Assembly (NCBI RefSeq): GCF_019468565.1
Contig: NZ_CP080521.1
Location: forward strand, 2,108,001 to 2,172,000
Length of the DNA stretch: 64,000 bases
Direction of reading: 5' to 3'
Origin: Pseudonocardia sp. DSM 110487
GTDB lineage: Bacteria; Actinomycetota; Actinomycetes; Mycobacteriales; Pseudonocardiaceae
Positions 33,531 through 41,329 of the stretch are shown here, piece after piece. The notes beneath the pieces are model-generated. The model ran no database searches. It was not told the DNA's origin and saw only the letters and a list, made by a program, of their open reading frames with translations. Position 1 is the first letter of the stretch. Each line of letters starts with the position of its first letter. Position numbers and translations under genes: made by a program.

Positions 33531-34381
33531 CGCGGAAAGTCGTTCTGTACGCACTGGCGATCGGTTTCGCGCTCTATCTCGTGGTGCCGTTCTACTGGAT
33601 CGTCAACATGAGCTTCATGCACGAGGTGGACGCCGCATCGGTGCCGCCGCATTTCCTCCCGAACAATCCCACCCTCGCGAACTACCTCGGATTCGTGAAC
33701 CCGAGCACCAAGCAGGCCCTCGTCGGGTCCAACGCCGTCGGCGACACGCCGTACGCGCTGGTGAACAGCATGGTGGTGGCGCTCTCGACGGCGCTGGTGA
33801 ACCTCGTGCTCGGCACGTTCGCGGCCTACTCGTTCTCGCGGATCCGGTTCCGCGGCAGCCAGGTGCTGCTGATCGTCTACCTGCTGACGCGGATGGTGCC
33901 GGGCATCGCGATCATCATCCCGTTCTACCTGGTGATGCGCACGCTCGACCTGCTCGACACCTACGGCGCGCTGATCCTCTCCTACACGACGTTCGCGCTG
34001 CCGATCACGATCTGGATCCTCAAGGACTACTTCCGGACAGTGCCGCGGGAACTGGAGGACGCCGCGCGCGTGGACCGGTGCGGCTGGTTCAGCATGATGT
34101 GGAAAGTGTTCCTCCCGATCTCCGCGCCCGGGCTCGTGGCGGCGGCGATCTTCTCGTTCATGACGGCGTGGAACGAGTTCATGTTCGCGCTGTTCATGAC
34201 CAGCAGCATCAGCTCGAAGACCATTCCGGTGATCGCCGCCAACTTCGCCACCGACGTGGAGACTCAGGTCACGCTGATGGCGGCGGCGGGGGTGCTGGCC
34301 GTTGTGCCGCCACTGGTGCTGGTGCTCATCTGCCAGCGGTTGATCGTGCAGGGCATGGCGGCCGGTTCGGTGAAGGGATAG
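33527..34381 (+). CDS. Sugar ABC importer permease (MalG/UgpE type)
   Basis: 284 aa. Helices follow the MalG pattern with the EAA loop RELEDAARVDRCGWFSMMWKVFLP and the terminal WNEFMFALFMT region. ATGA overlap with the preceding permease (33527-33530); 2 bp separate it from the ATPase gene. Confidence 0.93.
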   Translation: MTRKVVLYALAIGFALYLVVPFYWIVNMSFMHEVDAASVPPHFLPNNPTLANYLGFVNPSTKQALVGSNAVGDTPYALVNSMVVALSTALVNLVLGTFAAYSFSRIRFRGSQVLLIVYLLTRMVPGIAIIIPFYLVMRTLDLLDTYGALILSYTTFALPITIWILKDYFRTVPRELEDAARVDRCGWFSMMWKVFLPISAPGLVAAAIFSFMTAWNEFMFALFMTSSISSKTIPVIAANFATDVETQVTLMAAAGVLAVVPPLVLVLICQRLIVQGMAAGSVKG

Positions 34382-34383
34382 AG

Positions 34384-35505
34384 ATGGCCGAAGTCAGGCT
34401 GGAGAACGTGCAAAAGAAGTTCGGCGGTGTCGTCGCGGTCGAGGACGTCTCGTTGACCGTCGCCGACCGCGAGTTCCTGACGCTGGTGGGCCCGTCCGGT
34501 TGCGGGAAGTCCACGACGCTGCGGATGATCTGCGGGCTGGAACGCATGTCCGGTGGCCAGGTGTTCTTCGACGACGTGCCGGTGGCGCACCTGCCCGCCA
34601 ACAAGCGCGACGTGGCGATGGTGTTCCAGAGCTACGCGCTCTACCCGCACAAGACCGTGGGGCAGAACCTCGGGTTCGCGCTGCGCAACCTGCGGGTGCC
34701 GAAGGCGGAGATCGCCGCCCGCGTGGACGAGGTTGCCGCGTCGCTCGGCATCGAGAAACTCCTCGAACGCAAGCCGAAGGAGCTCTCCGGCGGGCAGCGG
34801 CAGCGGGTCGCGCTCGGGCGCGCGGTGATCCGGGACGCGGGCGCGTACCTGCTGGACGAGCCGCTGTCGAACCTCGACGCCCAGCTGCGCGGCACGATGC
34901 GCGCCGAGCTGAAGCGCCTGCACGCCGACCTCAGCCGGACCTTCATCTACGTCACCCACGACCAGGTCGAGGCGATGACGATGTCGGACCGGATCGCGGT
35001 GATGAAGGACGGCCTCGTCCAGCAGTGCGCGTCGCCGGAGGAGATCTACGCCCGTCCGGCCAACCTGTTCGTCGCGTCGTTCATGGGGAGCCCGCCGATG
35101 AACTTCCTGACGGGCGAGGTCCAGCGTGACGGGGGGCGGCTGCTGTTCCGGCACGGCGCGGTTACCGTCGAGCTGCCCGAGCACGCGGGCGCGGCGGTCG
35201 ACGAGCTGTCCGGCCGGGACGCGGTGCTCGGCATTCGGCCCGAGGACGTCCAGCTCTCGGACGATGGCGGCGCCGCGGCCCAGATCTTCGTGGCCGAGCT
35301 GCTCGGCGCCGACGTGCTCGTCACGGTGCGGCTGGGGGAGGAGCTCGTCAAGGCCCGCGTGCCGGCCCCGTACGACGGCCGCGTCAACGCGGGCGTCTCG
35401 GTCGTCATCGCACCGGACAAAGTGCACCTCTTCGATCCGTCCGACGGGCGCGCGGTGCTGGCCGCGCGGTCGGCAAGTGTGCTGAAGCAGCAGGAGAGCA
35501 TGTGA
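34384..35505 (+). CDS. Sugar ABC importer ATPase (MalK/UgpC/MsmX type)
   Basis: 373 aa. Walker A GPSGCGKSTT, Q-loop MVFQSYALYPH, signature LSGGQRQRVALGRAV, Walker B YLLDEPLSNLDA and H-loop VTHDQ precede a C-terminal regulatory OB-type domain (FVASFMGSPPMNFLTGEV, then LGIRPEDVQL). Carbohydrate importers in actinomycetes often share one MsmK-like ATPase. Having a dedicated one here suggests a self-contained operon. GTGA overlap with the esterase gene follows. Confidence 0.93.
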   Translation: MAEVRLENVQKKFGGVVAVEDVSLTVADREFLTLVGPSGCGKSTTLRMICGLERMSGGQVFFDDVPVAHLPANKRDVAMVFQSYALYPHKTVGQNLGFALRNLRVPKAEIAARVDEVAASLGIEKLLERKPKELSGGQRQRVALGRAVIRDAGAYLLDEPLSNLDAQLRGTMRAELKRLHADLSRTFIYVTHDQVEAMTMSDRIAVMKDGLVQQCASPEEIYARPANLFVASFMGSPPMNFLTGEVQRDGGRLLFRHGAVTVELPEHAGAAVDELSGRDAVLGIRPEDVQLSDDGGAAAQIFVAELLGADVLVTVRLGEELVKARVPAPYDGRVNAGVSVVIAPDKVHLFDPSDGRAVLAARSASVLKQQESM

Positions 35506-36401
35506 ACGTCCATCGGCCCGACGACTTCGACGACTTCTGGGACACGACGCTGAAGCAGGTCGCGCGGGTGCCGCTGCGGCCGTCGTTCGAGTACGTGCCG
35601 GAGCACTCGACCGACGACGTCGCGGTCTACGACGTGCGCTACGACAGTTGGGAGGGCGTGCGGATCTCCGGCTGGTACGCGGTCCCGCGCGAGGCGGGGC
35701 CGCACCCGGCGCTGATGCTGGTGCCCGGGTACATCTCCGAGCCGGTCATCCCGCGGAGCTGGGCGCAGAAGGGCTACGCCGCGTTCGCCGTGGCCCCGCG
35801 CGGGAAGCTCCGGTCGAACCAGCAGTACAACCCCGGCTATCCCGGTTTGCTGGTGGACAACATCGTGGACCCCAACACCTACGGCTACCGCGGGTTCTAC
35901 GTCGACGCCGTGCGGGCGGTCGATGCGGTGCTCACGCGCCCGGAGGTCGACGCCGACCGCGTCGGCGTGCACGGCTCCAGTCAGGGCGGCGCGCTCACGA
36001 TCACCACGGCCGCCTTGATGCCCGACGTCGTGACGTGCGGGGCCGCGGGCGCTCCGTACCTGTGCGGCTTCATGGAGTCGGCCCGGCTCACTCACTCCTA
36101 CCCCTACGAGGAGATCAACGAGTACCTGCGGGACCATCCCGAGCATGAGCAGTGGGTCGCCGAGTCCGTCGGCTACTACGACGGCATCAACTTCGCACCG
36201 AACATCCAGGCACCGATGCTGGTGTACATCGGCCTCGAGGACGACGTCTGCCCACCGGAAACCGGGTTCGCGGTGCACGAGGCGATGAAGTGCGAGAAGG
36301 AGCTGCTCACCTACGAGCGCTGCGGCCACGACGCGGGGCACCACTGGGCGACGGAGAAGGTCGAGGCGTTCCTCGCCGGGCACCTGGGGGTGGCCAGGTG
36401 A
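35502..36401 (+). CDS. Acetyl-xylan-esterase/cephalosporin-C-deacetylase-family esterase (AXE1)
   Basis: 299-aa cytoplasmic alpha/beta hydrolase of CE7/AXE1 type. The nucleophile elbow is G158-S-S160-Q-G, with a late acidic residue in YIGLEDDVCPPETG (about 247-248) and His in CGHDAGHHW (276-281), so the triad looks complete. CE7 enzymes remove acetyl groups from sugars. There is no signal peptide, so it acts after import. It lies directly behind the importer ATPase (GTGA overlap), and a related but inactive-looking gene follows. Confidence 0.85.
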   Translation: MNVHRPDDFDDFWDTTLKQVARVPLRPSFEYVPEHSTDDVAVYDVRYDSWEGVRISGWYAVPREAGPHPALMLVPGYISEPVIPRSWAQKGYAAFAVAPRGKLRSNQQYNPGYPGLLVDNIVDPNTYGYRGFYVDAVRAVDAVLTRPEVDADRVGVHGSSQGGALTITTAALMPDVVTCGAAGAPYLCGFMESARLTHSYPYEEINEYLRDHPEHEQWVAESVGYYDGINFAPNIQAPMLVYIGLEDDVCPPETGFAVHEAMKCEKELLTYERCGHDAGHHWATEKVEAFLAGHLGVAR

Positions 36402-37258
36402 TCAGCGACGAGGAATTCGAGGCCTACTGGGCCGGGGTCGACGCCGAGCTGGCCGCGCTGCCGGCGCGTCCGGTGCTGGAGCGCATCCCGCGCCGGTGCA
36501 CCGCCGACTTCACCGGCTACGAGGTGCGGCTCACGAGCATCGGCCCGTACCGGATCTTCGGCTATCTGAGCGTGCCGACGGGCGACGGGCCGTTCCCGGC
36601 GCTGCTCACCACCCCGCGATACGGCAGTGTCAACAACCCGCCGCACTACAACGACCGCCTCCGGTACGTGACCCTGACGATCGCGCACCGCGGCCAGCGC
36701 ACCGCCGACTCGCCGTACGCCGCCGCGTACCCGGGCCTACTGACCGACGGGATCGCCGACGCGGCCGGCTACGTCTACCGCGGGATCGTCGCCGACTGCC
36801 TGCGTGCAGCGGAGTTCCTCACCGGCCTGCCCCAGGTGGACATCTCGCGGGTGGCGGTCGTCGGCGACGACCTGGCGCTGCTCACGGCGGCCCGGCGTCC
36901 GGTGTTCGACGCGCTCCAGCTCGCCGGTGCGCTGCTCTACCGGGGCGCCGAGCAGCCCGACGCGGACTACCCGGCGGCGGAGTTCGGCGACCACCTCAGG
37001 GCGCATCCTGGTGACGCCGACGCCGACGCGGTGCGCCGGACGCTGGCGTTCTTCGACGCGGAGCGGCACGCGCCCGCGGTGACGGCGGCAACGCGCGTCG
37101 AGATCCCCGGCCCGCTGTCGGTGCTGGCGGAGCGGCTCGGCGCGGAACGGTACGTCCTGACCCACCGCGGGCAGGCTGACAACGACGCGGCGGACGCCTG
37201 GCTGGCCGGCAGGTTCGGCGTGCCGGCGCTGTCCCGCTTCAGCCGGGAGGCCGGATGA
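36398..37258 (+). CDS. AXE1-like protein lacking the catalytic serine
   Basis: 286 aa, colinear with the preceding esterase: both open with EEFEAYW/DDFDDFW, share YPGLL.D.I and YRG, and have a similar elbow position. Here the elbow reads VVGDDLALL, so Asp158 replaces the serine, and the C-terminal His segment becomes VLTHRGQADND. It is unlikely to be an esterase. It may be a partner, regulator or an enzyme of changed chemistry. GTG start at 36398 and ATGA overlap with the PLP-enzyme gene keep it in the operon, and the intact frame argues for selection. Confidence 0.7.
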   Translation: MISDEEFEAYWAGVDAELAALPARPVLERIPRRCTADFTGYEVRLTSIGPYRIFGYLSVPTGDGPFPALLTTPRYGSVNNPPHYNDRLRYVTLTIAHRGQRTADSPYAAAYPGLLTDGIADAAGYVYRGIVADCLRAAEFLTGLPQVDISRVAVVGDDLALLTAARRPVFDALQLAGALLYRGAEQPDADYPAAEFGDHLRAHPGDADADAVRRTLAFFDAERHAPAVTAATRVEIPGPLSVLAERLGAERYVLTHRGQADNDAADAWLAGRFGVPALSRFSREAG

Positions 37259-38406
37259 CCACCATCGAGAACCGGTACGCGAACGAGGTCTACGCGGAGC
37301 TGGGCGTGCGGCCGGTCGTGAACGCCGCGGCCACGCTGACGCGGCTCGGCGGTTCGCTGGTGGCGCCGCCGGTGCTGCCCGCCATGGCCGCGGCCGCGCG
37401 GAACTTCGTCGACGTCGTCGACCTCGGGCGGGCGGTCGGACGGCGGCTGGCGGAGTCCACCCGCAACGAGGCGGCGTACGTCTCCAACGGCGCGGCGGCA
37501 CTGCTGACGCTCGGCGTGACGGCGTGCATCGCCCGGTCGAAGGGCGGGGGCCTCGTCGAGGACCTGCCCTATCTGGATCGGACCGGCGAGAAGACGGTCA
37601 TCATGTACCGCGACCAGCGCAACCCGTACGACTACGCGGTGCGCCAGGTCGGTGTGCGGATCGTCGAGGTCGGGCCGGAGCCCGCCGAGCTGGAGGCCGC
37701 GATCGACGGCCGCACGGCGTGCGTGCTGTGGTTCGCGGGCGCGCATTTCGCCGCAGGGGCGCTGCCGATCGAGCAGGTGGTGGAGATCGCCCACAAGGCC
37801 GGGGTCCCGGTGCTGGTCGACGCAGCGGCCCAGGTCCCGCCCGTGTCGTCGCTGTGGCACTTCACCACGGAGGTCGGCGCCGACGGCGCGATCTTCAGCG
37901 GGGGCAAGGGCCTGCGCGGCCCGCAGTCGACCGGCCTCATGGTCGGCAAGGAGTGGCTGATCGCCGCGGCAAGGGCCAACGGGGCACCCAACCACTCGCT
38001 CGGCCGCGGGATGAAGGTCGGCAAGGAGGAGCTGCTCGGGCTGCTCGCGGCTGTGGAGTGGACCCTCCAGCAGGACGAGCCGGAACTGATCGCCTCCTAC
38101 GAGGCGTCGGTCGAGAAATGGATCCTCGGGCTGTCCGGGCTCGACGGGATCTCCGTCAGCCGCGGCTACCCGAGCGAGGCCGGACAGCCGCACGGCCGGG
38201 CCATCGTCGAGATCGGGCCGGATTCGGGGTGGAGCCGCGACGAGCTCATCGGGGCGCTGTGGCGCAACGACCCGGCGATCGCGGTGGCCCCGGACGGCAC
38301 ACGCGCCATCGCACTCAACCCGCAGACCCTGCAGCCCGGCGAGGACGAACTCGTCCTCGCCGAACTCCAACGACTGCTGCGAATGAGAACCAAGGAGGAG
38401 CTCTAG
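37255..38406 (+). CDS. SelA-like PLP-dependent enzyme (DgaE/D-glucosaminate-ammonia-lyase-like group)
   Basis: 383 aa, fold-type I. PLP lysine Lys218 is in FSGGKGLRGPQSTG, and Asp189 (LVDAAAQ) would hold the ring nitrogen. An N-terminal NAAATLTRLGG motif matches SelA-like proteins. No selenocysteine system is near, so it is not bona fide SelA. Relatives act as ammonia-lyases or aldolases on amino-sugar acids. With a sugar importer, deacylases and RidA around it, deamination of an imported amino-sugar derivative is a reasonable inference. The stop (TAG 38404-38406) touches a long palindromic element. Confidence 0.78.
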   Translation: MTTIENRYANEVYAELGVRPVVNAAATLTRLGGSLVAPPVLPAMAAAARNFVDVVDLGRAVGRRLAESTRNEAAYVSNGAAALLTLGVTACIARSKGGGLVEDLPYLDRTGEKTVIMYRDQRNPYDYAVRQVGVRIVEVGPEPAELEAAIDGRTACVLWFAGAHFAAGALPIEQVVEIAHKAGVPVLVDAAAQVPPVSSLWHFTTEVGADGAIFSGGKGLRGPQSTGLMVGKEWLIAAARANGAPNHSLGRGMKVGKEELLGLLAAVEWTLQQDEPELIASYEASVEKWILGLSGLDGISVSRGYPSEAGQPHGRAIVEIGPDSGWSRDELIGALWRNDPAIAVAPDGTRAIALNPQTLQPGEDELVLAELQRLLRMRTKEEL

Positions 38407-38568
38407 TGCCCCCGACCGGGAGTCCTGCACGTACCTCGACGGCCCAGCTTCCCGCTGGGCGCACCGGCGAACCGGCCGAGTATGTCCGATACGAGGCCGG
38501 CTCGCCGGCACACCCAGCGGAAACCTGGATCCGCCGATCCACGCACAGCACTCCCGGTCGGGGGCACT
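38405..38568. repeat. 164-bp imperfect palindrome with perfect 19-bp terminal inverted repeats (MITE/REP-like element)
   Basis: AGTGCCCCCGACCGGGAGT (38405-38423) is repeated exactly in inverse at 38550-38568. Between them a second inverted repeat of about 30 bp (GCTGGGCGCACCGGCGAACC against its partner at about 38490-38519, roughly 80 percent matched) closes on a 5-nt centre near 38486. The zones between are also about two-thirds complementary. The element fills the whole gap between the SelA-like stop and the RidA start. No target-site duplication is evident. RNA from it would fold into one long hairpin. Confidence 0.85.
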
Positions 38569-38569
38569 G

Positions 38570-39037
38570 ATGTCCGACATCGACGACAGGCTGAAGGCCG
38601 CCGGTATCGAGCTGCCGACCAAGGTGGCGCGCGGCGCAGGCCTCGTGCCGTGCGTGCAGCACGGCGACCTGCTGTTCGTCTCCGGCCACGGCCCGGCCGA
38701 CAACGACGGGAACCTGCTCTACAAGGGGCGGGTCGGCTCGGAGGTCAGCCTCGAGGAGGCCTACGACGCCGCCCGCGCCACCGGGGTGCAGCTGCTGCGC
38801 AGCATCCGCGACCACCTCGGCGACCTCGAACGCGTCGACCGCATCGTCAAGGCCCTGGCGTTCGTCAACAGCGCAGACGACTTCCACGAGCAGCCCGCGG
38901 TCGTCCACGGCTTCTCGGACCTGATGGTGGAGATCTTCGGCGAGCGCGGCCGGCATGCCCGCTCGGCCATCGGCACCTCGAACCTGCCGATGAACCAACC
39001 GGTGGAGATCGAGTTGATCGTGTCTGTGCGGAACTGA
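38570..39037 (+). CDS. RidA/YjgF/UK114 family protein
   Basis: 155 aa. RidA family proteins hydrolyse reactive enamines/imines released by PLP enzymes. The conserved GDLLFVSGHGPAD near residue 31, VNSADDFHEQPAVVHGFSDLM, and the Arg motif RHARSAIGTSNLPMNQPVEIE are present; the Arg is the carboxylate anchor of active RidA. It sits behind a PLP enzyme that likely yields such intermediates, which fits. The only plausible SD (CGGGGG) lies in the right arm of the preceding palindrome. Confidence 0.88.
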   Translation: MSDIDDRLKAAGIELPTKVARGAGLVPCVQHGDLLFVSGHGPADNDGNLLYKGRVGSEVSLEEAYDAARATGVQLLRSIRDHLGDLERVDRIVKALAFVNSADDFHEQPAVVHGFSDLMVEIFGERGRHARSAIGTSNLPMNQPVEIELIVSVRN

Positions 39038-39053
39038 GGACCCGCGTGTGGTG

Positions 39054-39575
39054 TCAGGGTCGAGAAGGGTCCTGACCAGGACGAACGTCCCTCTCGGTCG
39101 GGGTGGCGGGATGTGAACCCATGGCCCCTCGCTCTGCTGCCCTGCTCCGCGTCTGGCCTCCCGGGGCGCGAGCCAGGAGGACGGCCGCGGCGACGGTCAG
39201 GGGTATGACTGCTCCAACCGAAATGGCGTACTCCGGTGCGGCATCTTCCATCGCCAGCCATGCCGCCAGTAGTCCGTGCAGCGCAGAGATGACGACGAGC
39301 ACCACGACCGCGGTCGACCTTCCGCGCGGGACCCGGCGCACGGCATCGGAGAACACGATCCATACCGTCAGCGCTTCAAAGCCCATCCATGCGGTGTTGA
39401 TGCCCACAAGGAGCATGGCGGCGAACACCGAAGGGCCTTCCATGTCCGGAGGCGGCTCGAAGTTCAGCCATGCGACGGCAAGCCACACCACGTAGCCGGT
39501 GAGGACGACAGCCGCAGCTGCCGTGCAGCACAGTCCTGCCACCAGGGTGCGGTTGCGGCCGGTCGTCGGTGGCAC
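39054..39575 (-). CDS. Small four-helix membrane protein of unknown function
   Basis: 173 aa with four hydrophobic segments (TLVAGLCCTAAAAVVLTGYVVWLAVAWL; VFAAMLLVGINTAWMGFEALTVWIVF; AVVVLVVISALHGLLAAWLA; YAISVGAVIPLTVAAAVLLA). Family not recognised. The GTG start at 39575 has AGGAG upstream. The last about 25 codons are read through a copy of the tRNA-Pro 3' half (39096-39134) and look foreign (GAMGSHPATPTERDV). The original C terminus was probably replaced when that sequence arrived. Confidence 0.6.
   Translation of the reverse strand: MPPTTGRNRTLVAGLCCTAAAAVVLTGYVVWLAVAWLNFEPPPDMEGPSVFAAMLLVGINTAWMGFEALTVWIVFSDAVRRVPRGRSTAVVVLVVISALHGLLAAWLAMEDAAPEYAISVGAVIPLTVAAAVLLARAPGGQTRSRAAERGAMGSHPATPTERDVRPGQDPSRP
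39096..39134. repeat. Partial tRNA-Pro copy (att-like direct repeat)
   Basis: These 39 bp match 39729-39767, the 3' half of the tRNA-Pro gene, at 37 positions and in the same orientation, 633 bp apart. The two differences are at about 39113 (g/t) and 39122 (t/c). Duplication of a tRNA 3' half is the usual trace of a tyrosine-recombinase element that integrated into the tRNA gene. Nothing else of such an element is left between the copies. Confidence 0.65.
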
Positions 39576-39727
39576 AGCTCGCTCCTGTCGGGCTTGTCGG
39601 CACCTGGTCGATCTCACTCGGCTCCGTGAGGCCCTGGACAGGGTCGACTGGGAGATCGGGTGAGCATCAGTTGCTACCCAACAGGCGGCCGGAGCGGTCC
39701 GGAGGATCCTCCGGACCTGCCCTGACC

Positions 39728-39804
39728 TGGTCGGGGTGGCGGGATTTGAACCCACGGCCCCTCGCTCCCAAAGCGAGTGCGCTACCAAGCTGCGCCACAC
39801 CCCG
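39728..39804 (-). tRNA. tRNA-Pro (anticodon TGG)
   Basis: 77 nt including an encoded CCA (39728-39730). The acceptor stem CGGGGTG/CACCCCG pairs fully. D arm, anticodon arm CTCGC-TTTGGGA-GCGAG giving anticodon TGG, and T arm with GGTTCAAATCC are all present. Its 3' half is duplicated at 39096-39134. Confidence 0.95.
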
Positions 39805-39898
39805 TCGGGGGGAGTGTAAGCGGCGCCTTCGGCGTCCGGACACCGGATACCGGGTGGCTCCGAGCACAGGCAGGGTGGTCAGGTAGCCTCAGGGGCAT

Positions 39899-39972
39899 GC
39901 GGGCGTAGCTCAATGGTAGAGCCCCAGTCTTCCAAACTGGCTACGCGGGTTCGATTCCCGTCGCCCGCTCCA
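39899..39972 (+). tRNA. tRNA-Gly (anticodon TCC)
   Basis: 74 nt including encoded CCA (39970-39972). Acceptor stem GCGGGCG/CGCCCGC, D loop with CAATGGTAGAG, anticodon arm CCAGT-CTTCCAA-ACTGG (anticodon TCC) and T arm GGGTTCGATTCCC are intact. A strong hairpin follows 13 bp downstream. Confidence 0.96.
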
Positions 39973-39985
39973 AGCCGCTGACCAG

Positions 39986-40031
39986 CGGAAACGGCCGCCA
40001 CTTCCGATCAAGGAAGTGGCGGCCGTTTCCG
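39986..40031 (+). terminator. Strong hairpin downstream of tRNA-Gly
   Basis: Perfect 20-bp inverted repeat: left arm 39986-40005 starting CGGAAACGGCCGCC, 6-nt loop GATCAA, right arm 40012-40031. It is a likely intrinsic terminator for the tRNA and also for the small gene coming from the opposite side. Confidence 0.7.
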
Positions 40032-40033
40032 TT

Positions 40034-40055
40034 CGTGCCAGATCCGTGCCAGATC
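40034..40055. repeat. 11-bp tandem direct repeat next to tRNA-Gly
   Basis: CGTGCCAGATC occurs twice back to back, 61 bp past the tRNA-Gly end. Short direct repeats beside a tRNA attachment site are often arm-type integrase or excisionase sites. Here they may be a relic of the element whose integrase tail remains at 42.0-42.2 kb. Confidence 0.4.
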
Positions 40056-40233
40056 AGTCCTCCGGCGGGCCCTCCGCAGCGGCTTCCTCGCCAGCCGCGC
40101 GAGCATCTCGAATCGGCGACCCATTGCGGTGGCGGCGGGCGGTATGCACGAACTTGCGGATTGACCAGCCCGTGTGGTCCTCGACGAATCTGGACACGGC
40201 GAGCGCGGCGAACAGTGGTGGGTCATCTTCCAT
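40054..40233 (-). CDS. Small hypothetical protein near tRNA-Gly, possibly a truncated gene
   Basis: 59 codons from ATG at 40233: MEDDPPLFAALAVSRF, then VEDHTGWSIRKFVHTARRHRNG and a low-complexity acidic/Ala tail ending EGPPED. No SD is visible and it begins 25 bp after the aldo/keto reductase stop. The central basic helix could be DNA-binding. Its position beside a tRNA with integrase relics suggests a left-over piece of a mobile element. Coding status is uncertain. Confidence 0.35.
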   Translation of the reverse strand: MEDDPPLFAALAVSRFVEDHTGWSIRKFVHTARRHRNGSPIRDARAAGEEAAAEGPPED

Positions 40234-40258
40234 CGTGGCGGAGGACGTACCAGGCAGC

Positions 40259-41275
40259 TCAGGCCGCGGCGCGTGCGGCCAGGGGCCGGCGACGCAGGCT
40301 CAAGTCCTCGAGGGCCGGCGGCTGGTAGGCCTGGTCGAGGGCACCGACGTCGGTACCGGGCGGGACGATCTCGTCGATGCGGTCGAGCACGTCGTCGGAC
40401 AGGGTGACGTCCAGTCCGGCGAGCAGGTCGTCGAGGTGGTGTTGGGTCCGTGCGCCGAGGAGTGCGCAGGTGACGCCGGGGTGGGCGATGGTGAACGCCA
40501 TCGCGAGGTGGGTCATGGGCAGGCCCGCCTCGGCGGCGACGGGGACGAGCTGTTCAACGACGTCGAGCCGGCGCCCGTCCGTGAGGTGCTGGACCAGGCC
40601 GGCGCGGCGCAGGTCGTTGTGGTCGCGGCGGACGCGGCCGGTGAGTAGTCCCTGGCCGAGCGGACCCCAGACCAGGGTGCCCATGCCGAACCGTTGGGTG
40701 GTGGGTAAGACCTCGCGTTCGATGCCGCGATTGAGGATGGAGTAGACGGGCTGCTCGGTGTGGAACCGCGCGAGGCCGCGCCGCTCGGCCACCCACTGGG
40801 CCTCGACGATGTCGGAGGCGGGGGTCTGGGAGGCGCCGATCGCGCGGACCTTGCCGCTGCGGATCAGGTCGGTCAGGGCGGCGAGGGTCTCCTCGATGTC
40901 GGTGTCGGGATCGGGGCGGTGCAGCTGGTAGAGGTCGATGTGGTCGGTCCGCAGCCGCCGCAGTGAGTTCTCGACGGCGGTGACGATCCAGCGTCGCGAG
41001 GCCCCCTGGTGGTTCGGGTCCTGCCCGGTCGGGCGGCTGAACTTGGTGGCGAGCACGACGTCGTCGCGGCGGCCCTCCAGCGCCTTGCCGACCACCTCCT
41101 CGGAGTCGCCGTAGGCGTCGGCGGTGTCGATGACGTTGATGCCGGCGTCGATCGCCTTGTGGATGATCCGCGCCGAGTCGGCGGGGTCGTTGCCCATGGA
41201 CGTCGCGAACATGAGCGTGCCGAGGGCGTAGGGGCTGACCTTGATGCCGGTCCGGCCGAGGGTGCGGTGCTGCAC
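40259..41275 (-). CDS. Aldo/keto reductase
   Basis: 338 aa, NADPH-dependent TIM-barrel oxidoreductase. The catalytic tetrad is visible: Asp in INVIDTADAYGDS, Tyr in the same segment, Lys in LATKFSR and His in LYQLHRPDP. Cofactor-binding SILNRGIEREVLP and the late TCALLGART are as usual. The start is the GTG at 41275 with GAGGAGA upstream; the longer open frame would cross the operator. It diverges from a TetR gene with paired operators between them, so repression by that TetR is likely. Physiological substrate unknown. Confidence 0.9.
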   Translation of the reverse strand: MQHRTLGRTGIKVSPYALGTLMFATSMGNDPADSARIIHKAIDAGINVIDTADAYGDSEEVVGKALEGRRDDVVLATKFSRPTGQDPNHQGASRRWIVTAVENSLRRLRTDHIDLYQLHRPDPDTDIEETLAALTDLIRSGKVRAIGASQTPASDIVEAQWVAERRGLARFHTEQPVYSILNRGIEREVLPTTQRFGMGTLVWGPLGQGLLTGRVRRDHNDLRRAGLVQHLTDGRRLDVVEQLVPVAAEAGLPMTHLAMAFTIAHPGVTCALLGARTQHHLDDLLAGLDVTLSDDVLDRIDEIVPPGTDVGALDQAYQPPALEDLSLRRRPLAARAAA

Positions 41276-41329
41276 GGGATGTCTCCTCTTCGTGCTGGTC
41301 GGCACGGCGGGGATGCCGTACCGTAAGTG

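Noticed and set aside
37255..38406. Selenocysteine synthase (selA) as the identity of the PLP enzyme
   Set aside because: No selB, selC or selD nearby, shorter than SelA, and a sugar-catabolic setting; a SelA-like lyase is more likely.
39598..39890. Protein-coding frames overlapping the tRNA-Pro region on both strands
   Set aside because: They are translations of the tRNA gene and its flanks, a common annotation artefact.
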